Notes: a model not told the origin generated them from the sequence alone. 64,000 nucleotides of DNA from Streptomyces sp. YPW6 (GCF_018866325.1 NZ_CP076457.1:7227001-7291000), one strand, 5' to 3'. Positions 41,814 to 51,439 are shown, counted from the stretch's first letter. Program-made: numbers and translations.

Positions 41814-43880
41814 CTACTTCACGGTGAAGGCACCCGTCGCCCCGGAGAACGGTGTGATCCTGCCCAGCAGGTTCTTCGCGTCCCCGTGGTGGACGATCCG
41901 GTAGGTGCCCGGTGCGGTGTCCGCCGCGATGCGCCAGGTGATCGTGGCCTTCGAGGTGCCGGTCAGACCGTTGATCCGGGTCCAGCGGTAGACGGTCTCC
42001 CCGTCACCGTCGTCCAGCACCCGCTGCCAGGTGCCGTTCTCCAGCCGCTGGACCTCCAGGAAGGTGGAACCCCGGCGGACGTTGTTCTTCGGGTGGCCGG
42101 TGGCGAACTCCGCGGTGGCGGTGGAGCCGCGCGCGTACGAGCTCTCCGGGGCCTTCAGGACCGCGCCGAATGCCTTGCCCGAGGGCGGGTTGTCGTACAC
42201 GACCCCCGTCTGGAACGTGAACTGCCGCCCCGACTCGTCCGCCGGCATCGTGCCCCGCGCCAGGGCCGTGCCCGCGCGCAGGGACTCCGCGATCCGGGCG
42301 TACTCCTGCTGGTAGGCGGGCAGGGTGTAGCGGCCGTAGAGCGTGGAGCCGCCCTCGTAGTTCTGGGTGTCGTACTCCTCCGGTGTCGTGACGTACTGGC
42401 TGTAGGCGTTGGCGTACCCCTGGAGCAGGACGCGGTCCAGCGGTACCCCCAGCCGCTCGGCCACCGTGCGCCGCACGCGCAGTCCCGAGGTGATGGTGAA
42501 CTCGCCCGGGGCGGCGACCAGGTGCAGCTCGCCGATCTTCATGATCTGGAGGGGGAGCCGCTTCGGGGTCACCGGGTGGACGTTGCTCAGCAGGCCCGTG
42601 GGGATCAGGCTCGCCTTGGGGTACTGGCAGGTGGCGAGCCAGGACGGGGTGTCGACGCGCAGCGCTTCGAGGATGGGAGCGACCGGGGTGCGCATGCCCT
42701 CCTCGAAGAGAGGGATGGCCGGACCGTCCTCGACGCTGCCCGCGAGTGTGGACGCGCCCACCACGGCGGGGCAGGTGCGGTGCTCCTTGCCGTCCGGGGT
42801 GTACTCCGGTCGTACGGTCACGTTCTCCATGTCGACATACGCGATCCGGGAGTCGACCCCTCCCGTGACGGGCCGCGCGTCGTCGTACACCTCGCGCGCC
42901 TTGTCGAGCTGGCGCTCGCCGATGACGCGCGCGTTCTCGAACTCGTCCTCGGTGGGCCCGGAGCCGGGCTTCAGATTGAGGTTGGGGGACATGTCGCCGG
43001 CGTTGGTGTTGGGGAAGGCCGCGACGAACCCCGGGGTGTCGTCGAGATAGCGGACGCCCTCGTGGTCGTGCTCCCAGACGTAGGAGGCATAGCCCTTGTT
43101 GTCGGGGCTGATGAGCGTGTTCTTGTTGGTGATCGAGGTGTTGTGGGTGGCGAACCAGCTGATCGCGCCCGCGTCCTTCCCGCCCTGCCGGAAGCGCAGC
43201 ACGGTCATCGCCGGGTCGATGCCGTCGGGGAAGGCGGACCGGTCGGCGGCCGGATTGCGGTCGAACGCCTCCCGGGAGCGGTTGACACTGGCGTTGGTGA
43301 GGGTCCCCGTGCCCAGGCTCATCGTGCCGGGCTTCAGGTCGTCGTGCGCCTTGGCCACGGACTCGGTGATGCCGTCGACGATCGCCCGGTACGTCTCCTT
43401 CTGGAAGCCGAGGACGGAGAGGTTGTAGGCGACGTTGTGGGAGTACCCGCCGGGCCCCGAGTGGGTGTGCGTGGCCGAGAGCAGGACGTTGTCCTCGCCG
43501 TACAGGCTGCCGTACCGCTCCTTCAGCCGGGCCATGACGCCCTGCCGGACGGACTGGAAGATCATCCCCAGGTCCGCGTTGACGTAGACCACGCGCTTGC
43601 CGCTCGCCCGGTCGACGACGACGAAGGCGCGCGACCGCTGCCGCTGATGGATGCCCGAGGTCTTCTGGTCGAAGCTGGAGTAGCCCATCATCCCCGTCTC
43701 GGCCGCCTCGCCCGTGACATCCGCGATGCCGCGCCCGACGAGGTGGCCCGCCTCTTCGGCGGCGTCCGACGGGGACGCGGACGCGGGGGAGGGGGCGCCG
43801 AGGGTGACCGCTCCGAGGGCGGCCGCGAGCACCGCGACGGGGAGCCTGCGCCGGGAACGGCGGACGGTGGGGGGTGGCAT
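41814..43880 (-). CDS. Secreted neutral/alkaline ceramidase
   Basis: 688 residues. A signal peptide (RRLPVAVLAAALGAVTLGAPSPASA) precedes the ceramidase domain. The zinc/active-site motif SATHTHSGPGGYSHN (about residues 135-149), GRGIADVTGEAAETGMMGY near the mature start and WFATHNTSITN are characteristic. The C-terminal Ig-like domain (about 530-688) ends GATGAFTVK. It cleaves ceramide to sphingosine and fatty acid outside the cell, which may release host or environmental sphingolipids, since streptomycetes do not generally make them. Single-gene unit. Confidence 0.92.
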   Translation of the reverse strand: MPPPTVRRSRRRLPVAVLAAALGAVTLGAPSPASASPSDAAEEAGHLVGRGIADVTGEAAETGMMGYSSFDQKTSGIHQRQRSRAFVVVDRASGKRVVYVNADLGMIFQSVRQGVMARLKERYGSLYGEDNVLLSATHTHSGPGGYSHNVAYNLSVLGFQKETYRAIVDGITESVAKAHDDLKPGTMSLGTGTLTNASVNRSREAFDRNPAADRSAFPDGIDPAMTVLRFRQGGKDAGAISWFATHNTSITNKNTLISPDNKGYASYVWEHDHEGVRYLDDTPGFVAAFPNTNAGDMSPNLNLKPGSGPTEDEFENARVIGERQLDKAREVYDDARPVTGGVDSRIAYVDMENVTVRPEYTPDGKEHRTCPAVVGASTLAGSVEDGPAIPLFEEGMRTPVAPILEALRVDTPSWLATCQYPKASLIPTGLLSNVHPVTPKRLPLQIMKIGELHLVAAPGEFTITSGLRVRRTVAERLGVPLDRVLLQGYANAYSQYVTTPEEYDTQNYEGGSTLYGRYTLPAYQQEYARIAESLRAGTALARGTMPADESGRQFTFQTGVVYDNPPSGKAFGAVLKAPESSYARGSTATAEFATGHPKNNVRRGSTFLEVQRLENGTWQRVLDDGDGETVYRWTRINGLTGTSKATITWRIAADTAPGTYRIVHHGDAKNLLGRITPFSGATGAFTVK

Positions 43881-44207
43881 GGGACCTCCTGGGGCGGGAG
43901 ACGGGATGCCGGACCCGGTCGGCGGCTCACCGACGTGGGGGCCGGGGCGGTGCCCCGACGGTAGAGCAGTGTGACCTGCGTCGCCTAGATGTCTACCGGC
44001 CAGTAGAGCCCTCGCGCCGAGCGCGGGCGGGGCGCCGGCTGCGGGATGTGACGCCGGAATCCCCCGGCTCGCCGTGGCCGTACCCCGGCCACGGATGGCC
44101 GGGGTACTCCCTCCTGGGCGCCGATGCGGCCTCCGCCGCTTGCCGCCGGGTCCGGCACGTCGGCGGCCCCTCGACTTCCGCCGCTACTGCATGGAGCTGA
44201 TCGGGGA

Positions 44208-44247
44208 GGCGACTTCACGCCGCGCACTGCCGTGGCGTGAAGTCGCC
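44208..44247. repeat. 14-bp perfect inverted repeat
   Basis: GGCGACTTCACGCC and GGCGTGAAGTCGCC flank a 12-nt spacer. It could be a terminator or the joined ends of a former mobile element. Confidence 0.55.
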
Positions 44248-44508
44248 TATCTCTCGAACGAGTTGTGTGCATGCCAGGGGTGCTCTCAGGTCTAAGGGAC
44301 CGAGGTTGAGCCCGTCGAGGGCGAACTGGTGCCCTGGCCGACGGAGCAGTCGGATGAGGCGGACCGGCGGCGCGCCGCGCTGGGCAGGGAACCCCTGGCG
44401 AATCACACGGACCGGATCCGGCGGGGGCTGTGCCGGGGGACGCCGGACGAACCCCGGCCGGAAGGGAAGCGGCATGGGCGCCTTCGCCCCGAGACGGGGC
44501 GGCGTCGT

Positions 44509-44543
44509 CCGACAGCCGACAGCCGACAGCCGACAACCGGCAG
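44509..44543. repeat. Heptad tandem repeat, five CCGACAG-type units
   Basis: Three exact CCGACAG units, then CCGACAA and CCGGCAG. It has the same 7-bp period as the CGCCTGC array in the repeat at 3454-3660, but a different unit. Confidence 0.6.
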
Positions 44544-44692
44544 GCGCGGGAGGCGGCCGGAGCCGCGCCGGCCGAACTGCCCACCGCCCTCGTGGCCGTG
44601 GCGGTGGCCATCGCCTGTCTGTGACAGCGCCCTGCTACTGAGCTGAACGCAGGCGTTCATCGGCGGGGCGGCGCCCCACGACCGGTACGGTC

Positions 44693-46207
44693 TCAGGCCG
44701 GAGGCCCCCGCCAGAGGTTCCGCACCCGCAGCCACACGTCGCGCGCCTGGCGGCCCGCCGCGGTCCTGCTCCGTGCCACCAGTTCGCGGGCCTGCTCGGG
44801 CGTCTCCACCATCGGGCCCGAACCCCGCAGCGGCCGCCCCGCCGTCTCGTGCAGGAAGAACGTGGCCACCAGTCCGATCACCCCGGCCACCATCAGGTAG
44901 TACGCGGGCACCATTTCGTTGCCCGTGGCCTCCACCAGCCCCGAGGCGAACAGCGGAGTCGTACCGCCGAACAGCGACACGGAGATGTTGAAGGCGATCG
45001 ACAGCGCCCCGTACCGCAGCCGCGTCGGGAACAGGGCGGGCAGCGTCGAGGCCGCCGTCCCGGCGAAGCAGACCAGCAGCAGACCGAGCACCGCGCACCC
45101 GAGGGCGGGCAGCAGGATCCCGCCCTGCCGGATCAGCAGGAAGGCGGGTGCGGCCAGCGCGATCAGGGCCACGCTGCCCGCCATGAAGACGGGTCTGCGG
45201 CCCCACCGGTCCGAGGTCCGGCCCACGGTGGTGATGAGCAGCACCACCAGCAGCATCGTGCCGAGGACCAGCAGCTGCGAGGTGGTCTCCGGCTCGCCCA
45301 GCGTGGAGGACATGTAGGTGGGCAGGTAGGACGTCACCATGTAGTTCGTGACGTTGTACAGCAGCACCAGGCCCATGCAGATGAGCACGGCCTGCCAGTG
45401 CCTCGTGAAGATCTCCTTGAGCCGCCCCTTGCCCGACTGCCGGGCCTCCTCGACCGGATCGCCCCCGGCGCCCGAGCCCGAGCGGGACTCCGCGGCCTGA
45501 TAGGCCTCCTCCTTCTGGAAGGCCGGCGTCTCCTCCAGCTTCAGGCGCATGTACAGCCCGATGATGCCCATCGGGCCCGCGACGAAGAACGGGATGCGCC
45601 AGCCCCAGTCCGTCATCCCGTCCGTGCCGAGCACGGCGGTGAGCACGGTGACCAGACCCGAGCCCAGCGAATAGCCGACGAACGTGCCGAAGTCGAGCCA
45701 GCTGCCCAGGAACCCGCGCCGCTTGTCGGGGGCGTACTCCGCGATGTACGTCGTCGCGCCCGCGTACTCCCCGCCGGTCGAGAACCCCTGCACCAGACGG
45801 CAGACCAGGAGCAGCAACGGGGCGGCGAAGCCGACCGCCGCGTACGTGGGAAGGAACCCGACCGCGAAGGTGCTCGCCGCCATCATGATCATCGTGACCG
45901 CGAGGACCTTCTGCCGTCCCACCCGGTCGCCCAGCGGCCCGAACACCAGCCCGCCCAGCGGGCGTACCAGGAAGGCCGCGGCGAAGGTCGCGAACGTCGA
46001 CACCACCTGGGCGCCCGGTGAGCTGGAGGGGAAGAAGACCTTGCCGAGGGTCCCGGCCAGATAGGCGTAGACCCCGAAGTCGAACCACTCCATGGTGTTG
46101 CCGAGGGCCGCTGCCGTCACGGCGCGCCGGACCTTCGGCGGGTCGGTGACGGTGACGTCGCCCTCGCGGAACGACCTCTTCCGTCGCCGGATGAGGGTGC
46201 GGACCAT
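44693..46207 (-). CDS. MFS transporter, MHS (metabolite:H+ symporter) family, ProP-like
   Basis: 504 residues from ATG 46207; a downstream start near VTDPPKVRRAV is possible. Twelve helices are expected. MHS signatures are clear: ALGNTMEWFDFGVYAYLA, FGPLGDRVGRQKVL (the MFS loop 2-3 motif), VQGFSTGGEYAGATTYIAE and DKRRGFLGSW. The family imports osmolytes such as proline/betaine or organic acids with protons. The C-terminus ends with a basic stretch. No metabolic gene adjoins it, so the substrate is open. Confidence 0.88.
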   Translation of the reverse strand: MVRTLIRRRKRSFREGDVTVTDPPKVRRAVTAAALGNTMEWFDFGVYAYLAGTLGKVFFPSSSPGAQVVSTFATFAAAFLVRPLGGLVFGPLGDRVGRQKVLAVTMIMMAASTFAVGFLPTYAAVGFAAPLLLLVCRLVQGFSTGGEYAGATTYIAEYAPDKRRGFLGSWLDFGTFVGYSLGSGLVTVLTAVLGTDGMTDWGWRIPFFVAGPMGIIGLYMRLKLEETPAFQKEEAYQAAESRSGSGAGGDPVEEARQSGKGRLKEIFTRHWQAVLICMGLVLLYNVTNYMVTSYLPTYMSSTLGEPETTSQLLVLGTMLLVVLLITTVGRTSDRWGRRPVFMAGSVALIALAAPAFLLIRQGGILLPALGCAVLGLLLVCFAGTAASTLPALFPTRLRYGALSIAFNISVSLFGGTTPLFASGLVEATGNEMVPAYYLMVAGVIGLVATFFLHETAGRPLRGSGPMVETPEQARELVARSRTAAGRQARDVWLRVRNLWRGPPA

Positions 46208-46571
46208 ACGTTCCACGGCCACGTTGTCACGTTCGCGCCGGGGAGTACGCCCCCGGCGTGCGGGTCCCGCCATCGATCCGCCCTCTCCGCCCGCGAGGAC
46301 GACCGCCGCGGTGGGGCACGGGCCGTCCCGGAGCTCAGCGTCTTCGATTCTGGCCCCGCCGCCCCGGTCCGGCCTCCCGGACGGTGCGCACGAGTGAGGG
46401 CGTCCCGTGGGCAGGATCTTCCGGGCGGCGCCGTCCGGCCTGCCTGCTCGCGTGTCCGCCCGTCCCGTCTTGGCTGCGTGCCTTCGGGGCGCGCGGTACG
46501 GTCGCCGGCAGGGGGCCGGTCCGCGTGCGTCCGGTCGACCGCCAGGTACGGAAAGCGGGCAGAGGAGAGCC
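46208..46571. other. Divergent intergenic region
   Basis: 364 bp without a supported gene. A hairpin with 8-bp arms (CGCCGGGG/CCCCGGCG, 46236-46258) lies just upstream of the transporter start. AGAGGAGAG precedes the methyltransferase start. Confidence 0.45.
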
Positions 46572-47357
46572 ATGAGCGTCGAGGACGACGAATTCCGCCG
46601 CAGCATCCGGTCCGACGTTCCCCACTCGGCACGCGTCTGGAACGCGTGGCTGGGCGGCAAGGACCACTACCCGGTGGACCGGGAGCTGGCCGAGGCGGTG
46701 ACCGCGGCCTACCCGCAGATGGCCGACATCGCGCGGGCCTCCCGGGCCTTCCAGATCCGCGCGATCCGCCATCTCGCCTCGGTGGGGGTGCGCCAGTTCC
46801 TGGACGTCGGGACCGGGCTGCCGGTGGCGAACAGCACCCACGAGGTGGCGCAGAGCATCGCTCCGGAGTCCCGGATCGTCTACGTGGACAACGACCCGAT
46901 CGTCCTCGCCCACGCGGAGGCGCTGCTGACCAGCGCGCCCGAGGGGCGTACGGCCTATGTGGACGCCGACCTCTCCGCGACGGACGCGGTGGTGGACGAG
47001 GCGGCGAAGACCCTCGATCTGTCCGAGCCGGTCGCCGTGCTCCTGCTCTCGACCCTGGGGCACCTCGATCCGGCCGAGGGCATCGAGGTCGTCCGGCGGT
47101 ATCTGGCCCGGATGCCGTCGGGAAGCCATCTGGTGCTCTGCGACACGGTGAAGACCCCGCAGACACTGGCGGCGCAGGAGGCGTACGCCTCGGGCGACAA
47201 CCCGCCCTATTTCGTCCGGGAGCCGGAGGAGATCACCGGCTGCGCCGAGGGCCTGGAGCTGGTGGAACCGGGCTTCGTCCCCATCGACCGCTGGCGGCCC
47301 GAGGAGGACGACGCGGTGCCGGTCGACCAGTGGGGTCTCGTCGCCCGCAAGCCCTAG
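46572..47357 (+). CDS. SAM-dependent methyltransferase, DUF574 family
   Basis: 261 residues from ATG 46572. The family N-terminus is recognisable (SARVWNAWLGGKDHYPVDR), followed by the SAM-binding loop FLDVGTGLPVANSTHEVAQ and VYVDNDPIVLAHAEALL. DUF574 proteins are abundant in Streptomyces and other actinomycetes; a few have been linked to antibiotic or developmental regulation, but the substrate is unknown. Monocistronic, with a strong hairpin downstream. Confidence 0.9.
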   Translation: MSVEDDEFRRSIRSDVPHSARVWNAWLGGKDHYPVDRELAEAVTAAYPQMADIARASRAFQIRAIRHLASVGVRQFLDVGTGLPVANSTHEVAQSIAPESRIVYVDNDPIVLAHAEALLTSAPEGRTAYVDADLSATDAVVDEAAKTLDLSEPVAVLLLSTLGHLDPAEGIEVVRRYLARMPSGSHLVLCDTVKTPQTLAAQEAYASGDNPPYFVREPEEITGCAEGLELVEPGFVPIDRWRPEEDDAVPVDQWGLVARKP

Positions 47358-47550
47358 CCGAGCGCAGACCGCCGACCGGCGGTAGGGGGGCCGTACGGCG
47401 GGTCCGGGGTGGCGCGTCCGGGCCCGCCGGCGTGCCGTCCTTCGCCGTGCCGTCCTGCGGACGCTTCCCCGCGCACCTGCGGAGCGGGACCAGGACCCGG
47501 GATTGACCGGCTCCTCGGCGGGCATCCGAAGAGCACCTGACCTTGATCCA

Positions 47551-47603
47551 GCGCTGTCCGCCCCCGCGCCGCCTCGACGACGAGCCGCGGGGGCGGACAG
47601 CGC
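47551..47603. terminator. Long inverted repeat upstream of the DUF2267 gene
   Basis: Perfect 17-bp arms (GCGCTGTCCGCCCCCGC and its complement) around a 19-nt loop. It could terminate the DUF574 transcript or act in the leader of the next gene, which starts 41 bp on. Confidence 0.55.
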
Positions 47604-47643
47604 ATCGACACGAGCAGTACGGACGAGAGGGGCTGCCACCACG

Positions 47644-48081
47644 ATGATCCACGAGCCTCGGAACGCCGGCGCACCGATGGACACGACCTTTGGCCTGCTG
47701 TTGGAGAAGATCCGGTACGAGGGCGCCTACCCCACGCGCGAACGCGCCGAGGAGAGCCTGCGTGCCGTGCTGGGCGCGCTCGGCCGCCAGATCGCCGGTG
47801 ACGAACGTGTCGCCCTGGCCGCCGCCCTGCCCGAGGAGGCCGCCCGCGTGTTCACCGCTGAGGTCCCGGCCGTGAAGCAGCTCGCCGGGGCCGCGTTCGT
47901 CGCCCGGCTCGCCGAGGAGACCGGAGGGACCCCGGCGACCGCCCGGTGGGACGCCGGGGTGGTCCTCAGCCAGGTCGCCGCCCTGGTGGGTGACGACCGC
48001 GTCGCCGAGGTCGTCAGCTGCCTGCCGCCCGGCTACGCGCTCCTCTTCGGCCGCGCGGAACTCCTCGCCCAGGCGGCCTGA
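47644..48081 (+). CDS. DUF2267 protein
   Basis: 145 residues from ATG 47644; ATG 47677 (MDTTFGLLLEKI) is a shorter choice. The sequence is all-helical in character, with RYEGAYPTRERAEESLRAVLGALGRQI and LAAALPEEAARVF, the typical DUF2267 pattern of actinobacteria. Function unknown. The neighbouring carbonic anhydrase/SulP pair is convergent with it. Confidence 0.82.
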   Translation: MIHEPRNAGAPMDTTFGLLLEKIRYEGAYPTRERAEESLRAVLGALGRQIAGDERVALAAALPEEAARVFTAEVPAVKQLAGAAFVARLAEETGGTPATARWDAGVVLSQVAALVGDDRVAEVVSCLPPGYALLFGRAELLAQAA

Positions 48082-48090
48082 CCCACGGTG

Positions 48091-48125
48091 CCTTCGCGGG
48101 GCCCGGACTCCGGGCCCCGCGAAGG
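48091..48125. terminator. Bidirectional terminator between convergent genes
   Basis: A perfect 16-bp stem (CCTTCGCGGGGCCCGG and its complement) with a 3-nt loop, between the DUF2267 stop and the SulP stop. Confidence 0.75.
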
Positions 48126-48175
48126 CGTACGGCGCGGGTGACCGAGCGTCCCGCACCGCTGTCCGGGCGGGGAGC

Positions 48176-49645
48176 CTACTGGCGGATCGTCACCGGTTCG
48201 GTCTCCGCGTGGTTGTGCCGGCGCGCCCAGTTCTCCAGGGCGATCCGGCAGGCGTGGTCGAGGTGGCGCAGCCCGGTGAGGTCCAGCTCCGTGGGCTGGT
48301 CCTGCGGGAGCTTCTCCAACTGCTCCAGGATGCGCGGCAGTCGGAGGAAGGTGGCGTTCCCCGTGAGGGTCACCACGACCCGTCCGCCGGTGAGTTCGTG
48401 GGTGGTCAGCTGGACGTGCGAGGTCTCCCAGGCCGACTTGACCACCGCCAGCAGCAGGCCGAGCACGACCCCCTCGAAGAGATTGGTCACCACGATGGCG
48501 ATCGTGGTGATCGCCAACAGGACGGCCTCCCCGCGGTGCTCGCGCCACAGCGGGCCGAAGTCCCTGGCGGGCACCAGCTTGCACCCCGCGTGCACCAGGA
48601 CCGCGGCGAGCGCGGCCAGCGGGATGACTCCGACGGCGGCGGGCAGCAGCGCGGCGAAGAGCAGCAGCCACATACCGTGGGCGATCCGGGAGAGTGCGGT
48701 GGTCGCCCCGGCCTGGACGTTGGCGGTGCTGCGGACGACGACCGCGGCCATCGGGAGCGCGCCGAGCGCCCCGCAGAGGGTGTTGCCGACGCCCTGGGCC
48801 ATCAGCTCCTTGTCGTAGTGAGTGCGGGGTCCGTCCTGCATCCGGTCGACGGCCGCCGCGCTGAACAGGCTCTCGGCCGAGGCGACGAGGGCGATGGCCA
48901 GGGCCGTGCCGATGACCGCCACATCGGCGAGCCGGGCGAACTCCGCCCCGCCGGGCGGATCGATGGCCTGCAGGAGTCCGTTCACATCGGCCACCGCCGG
49001 CCGCAGCCCGGCCAGGGCGGCGACGGCGGTGGCCAGGACGACCGCGACCAGCGGCGCCGGAACGAGGCGCACCCTCGCCGGGAGCTTCGGCCACAGCAGC
49101 AGCACGGCGAGCGTTCCGGCACCCAGGCCGAACGCGGTCAGGGCCTCGTGGTTCGTGACGATCTCGACGGCGAGACCCGGGAGTCCGGCCAGCGTGGCGA
49201 GGCCGCTGCCCGGCTGTTCGGTGTCGGCCATGGCGTACACCTGGCCGAGCACGATGATCAGGCCGATGCCGGCCAGCATGCCCTGGACGACGGAGACGGA
49301 GATGGCGCGGAACCAGCGGCCGACGCGTGCCAGGCCCAGCGCCACCTGGAGCAGTCCGGCGGCCAGCACGATCGGGCCGAGCGTGCTGAGGCCGAACTCC
49401 GTGATCGCCTCGTAGACGAGCACGGCGAGTCCGGCGGTCGGACCACTGACCTGGAGTCTGCTGCCCGGCAGGAAGCCGACGACCAGACCGCCGACGATTC
49501 CGGTGACCAGACCGAGTTCGGCCGGTACCCCGGAGGCGATGGCGACGCCGATGGACATCGGCAGTGCGACCAGGAAGACGACGAGTGACGCCAGCAGGTC
49601 ACGTCGTACGACGTGGGGGTTCTTGAGTTCCTTCGCGGAGATCAC
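48176..49645 (-). CDS. SulP family anion/bicarbonate transporter (copy 2)
   Basis: 489 residues from GTG 49645 (VISAKELKNPHVV). The architecture matches copy 1 at 32674-34206: IVGGLVVGFLPGSRLQVSGP, SAAAVDRMQDGPRTHYDKEL, GNTLCGALGALPMAAVVVRS, and a C-terminal STAS-like domain (VVVTLTGNATFLRLPRIL). The carbonic anhydrase upstream (73 bp) supports bicarbonate transport. Confidence 0.9.
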   Translation of the reverse strand: MISAKELKNPHVVRRDLLASLVVFLVALPMSIGVAIASGVPAELGLVTGIVGGLVVGFLPGSRLQVSGPTAGLAVLVYEAITEFGLSTLGPIVLAAGLLQVALGLARVGRWFRAISVSVVQGMLAGIGLIIVLGQVYAMADTEQPGSGLATLAGLPGLAVEIVTNHEALTAFGLGAGTLAVLLLWPKLPARVRLVPAPLVAVVLATAVAALAGLRPAVADVNGLLQAIDPPGGAEFARLADVAVIGTALAIALVASAESLFSAAAVDRMQDGPRTHYDKELMAQGVGNTLCGALGALPMAAVVVRSTANVQAGATTALSRIAHGMWLLLFAALLPAAVGVIPLAALAAVLVHAGCKLVPARDFGPLWREHRGEAVLLAITTIAIVVTNLFEGVVLGLLLAVVKSAWETSHVQLTTHELTGGRVVVTLTGNATFLRLPRILEQLEKLPQDQPTELDLTGLRHLDHACRIALENWARRHNHAETEPVTIRQ

Positions 49646-49718
49646 GATGGCTTCCCTTGTGGGTACGGTCGCGCCGGGCCCGGGGCCGGGCGCGGTGAAG
49701 TGGGGGGAGGGAGAGCCG

Positions 49719-50315
49719 TCAGAGGCGGGCGAACGCGGTGCCGCGTTCGGGTCGGTGGACGCTGACGGAGCCGGTGTGGACTTCGTAGTACCAGGCGTGC
49801 AGGCCCAGGGAGCCGTCGGCGAGCCGCTCGCGCACCGCGGGGTAGCCCCGCAGGGTGTCGAGCTGGGCGAGGGCGTGGGCCTGGACCGCGCCGGGGAGGT
49901 CACCTGCGCCGGCGGGGGGTGTCCGGCCGTCGGTGGAGTGGTCGAGCCAGTGGCGGACGGCGGGCATGGCGGAGAGGTCGTCGCCGCGGAGGATCGCGCC
50001 GACCGCGCCGCAGTGGGAGTGTCCGCAGACGATGACGTCGCGCACCCGGAGCATGCGCAGGGCGTACTCGATGGTGGCGGACTCGCCGGTGGGCCGCTCC
50101 CGGCCCGGATACGGCGGAACGATGTTGCCCGCGGTGCGGAGTTCGAAGAGCTGACCCGGGCGGGCGCCGGTGATCAGCGAGGGAACGACACGTGAGTCCG
50201 AGCACGTGACGAAGAGTGCTTCGGGGGTCTGGCCGTCCGCTAGGCGTTCGAATTCCTTTGCGTTCGCGGCGACGTGCTCGGGAAATGTCCGGGCGTGTTC
50301 TACGAGGGACTGCAT
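49719..50315 (-). CDS. Beta-carbonic anhydrase (copy 2)
   Basis: 198 residues from ATG 50315 (GGAGG about 10 nt upstream). The zinc residues lie in FVTCSDSRVVP and CGHSHCGAVGA. It interconverts carbon dioxide and bicarbonate in the cytoplasm, next to its partner SulP transporter. It aligns along its length with copy 1 at 31996-32595. The AT-richer region upstream suggests its own promoter. Confidence 0.93.
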   Translation of the reverse strand: MQSLVEHARTFPEHVAANAKEFERLADGQTPEALFVTCSDSRVVPSLITGARPGQLFELRTAGNIVPPYPGRERPTGESATIEYALRMLRVRDVIVCGHSHCGAVGAILRGDDLSAMPAVRHWLDHSTDGRTPPAGAGDLPGAVQAHALAQLDTLRGYPAVRERLADGSLGLHAWYYEVHTGSVSVHRPERGTAFARL

Positions 50316-50633
50316 GGTGGCCTGCCTCCTGCATCCGGCGGCGCCGGGGAGCGGTGTGGTCGGGTCATATTGACGAATGCGCTGGCTGTATCCGTATGCG
50401 TGTTCGGAAAGGGTGAAGGGTGCCTCACCTTGTGGTTTGCCGGACGGCAGCCGTCATGAGGCCCGCTCCGGCCGTTCCGCGCGGATACGACTACAGCTGA
50501 GCATATCGACCAGAACTTTGCTATCGCATTACCTTCTCGTGAAGCACCACAAATGCGCCACCCAGGTCATTCATTCGGCTTGTTCTTTGTGATAGCCAAT
50601 GGGTGGAGAGTTTCGAGAGGTAAGCCTGCGGCG
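50316..50633. other. AT-richer intergenic region upstream of carbonic anhydrase copy 2
   Basis: 318 bp with no supported gene. Base composition is clearly less GC-rich from about 50365 to 50600. It should hold the promoter of the carbonic anhydrase operon on the minus strand; no box is close enough to consensus to call. Confidence 0.5.
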
Positions 50634-51287
50634 TCAGATACGCCGGCCGTGCACGAAGAGGTGCGGCTCCGGTTCCCCCGCCGGGTGGTCCGGGGTGAAC
50701 AGCGCGCTGTGCGTCCAGTCGACGGCGGCCCCCGACCGCGCGATCAGGGCGGTGAACTCCTCGGCGCGGAAGCTGGAGACCCGGACCGGCTGCCCCATGA
50801 ACACCGCGTCGGCCCCCGCGACGTCCACCGGCACCGTCGCGACGGCCAGCCGTCCGCCGGGCCGCAGCGACCGCACGAGCCGCTCCAGCAGGCCGGCCTG
50901 CTCGCCGCGCTCCAGCTGCAGCAGCGAGAAGTACACGCAGACCGCGTCGAACGCGCCCTCCGCCAGCGGGAGGTCGCGGATGTCGGCGCACCGGAACTCC
51001 GCCCCCGGTACCTGCCGGGCGGCCAGCGCGGTCATCACCCCGGACACATCGACGCCCAGCACCCGGTGCCCCGCCTCCGCCAGGGTCTGTGCCGTCGGTC
51101 GGCCCGTCCCGCTGCCCACATCCAGCACGCGGCTGCCCGGGGCGAGATCCGCCAGCAGCCGCTCCAGCGACTCCCGGTGGGCGGGCGAAGCGGCGAAGGC
51201 CCGTTCGTACTCCGCGCCCAGCGCGTCGAACACGGCCGCGGCCGGACTCCCGTGACCCTCGCCCGCGTCCCTTCGGCTGTGATCCAT
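50634..51287 (-). CDS. Class I SAM-dependent methyltransferase
   Basis: 217 residues. Motif I is RVLDVGSGTGRPTAQTLA, motif II LGVDVSGVM and the acidic motif near CADIRDLPLAEGAFDAVCV. The C-terminal half has the usual seven-strand arrangement. The methyl acceptor is unknown; ubiquinone/menaquinone-type or small-molecule methyltransferases look similar. It is divergent from the small membrane gene at 51440. Confidence 0.87.
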   Translation of the reverse strand: MDHSRRDAGEGHGSPAAAVFDALGAEYERAFAASPAHRESLERLLADLAPGSRVLDVGSGTGRPTAQTLAEAGHRVLGVDVSGVMTALAARQVPGAEFRCADIRDLPLAEGAFDAVCVYFSLLQLERGEQAGLLERLVRSLRPGGRLAVATVPVDVAGADAVFMGQPVRVSSFRAEEFTALIARSGAAVDWTHSALFTPDHPAGEPEPHLFVHGRRI

Positions 51288-51439
51288 CGAGACGGTCCTT
51301 CCGTGGTCCGGCGACCGGCCGGAAGCCCTGTGCCCGGCCGCTGTGAGCGTCCCCCGGCAGGCGTCTGAGTATGCCGGTCCCAGGAGTCTGAGTACGTTCC
51401 CCGATGGTCCGGGCCACCGGGCCGCTGTTCGATGGCCGT

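Larger units (their letters stand above)
44074..44640 (+). pseudogene. Possible gene remnant with an in-frame stop
   Basis: One frame reads through LPWREVAYLSNELCACQGC, a TAA at 44293-44295, then VEPVEGELVPWPTEQSDEAD and on. The part after the stop has strong third-position GC, as a real gene would. No family is recognised, there is no good start, and heptad repeats lie inside the 3' part. It may be a decayed gene or chance. Confidence 0.3.
43881..44692. other. Long gene-poor region with coding remnants, hairpin and heptad repeats
   Basis: About 810 bp between two minus-strand genes. It contains a possible decayed gene (44074-44640), a perfect 14-bp inverted repeat (44208-44221/44234-44247), and five CCGACAG-type heptads (44509-44543). 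Everything else appears noncoding. Confidence 0.5.

Noticed and set aside
50377..50592. 71-residue frame in the AT-richer gap upstream of carbonic anhydrase copy 2
   Set aside because: Codon use is not like a gene here, there is no good binding site, and it lies where a promoter is expected.
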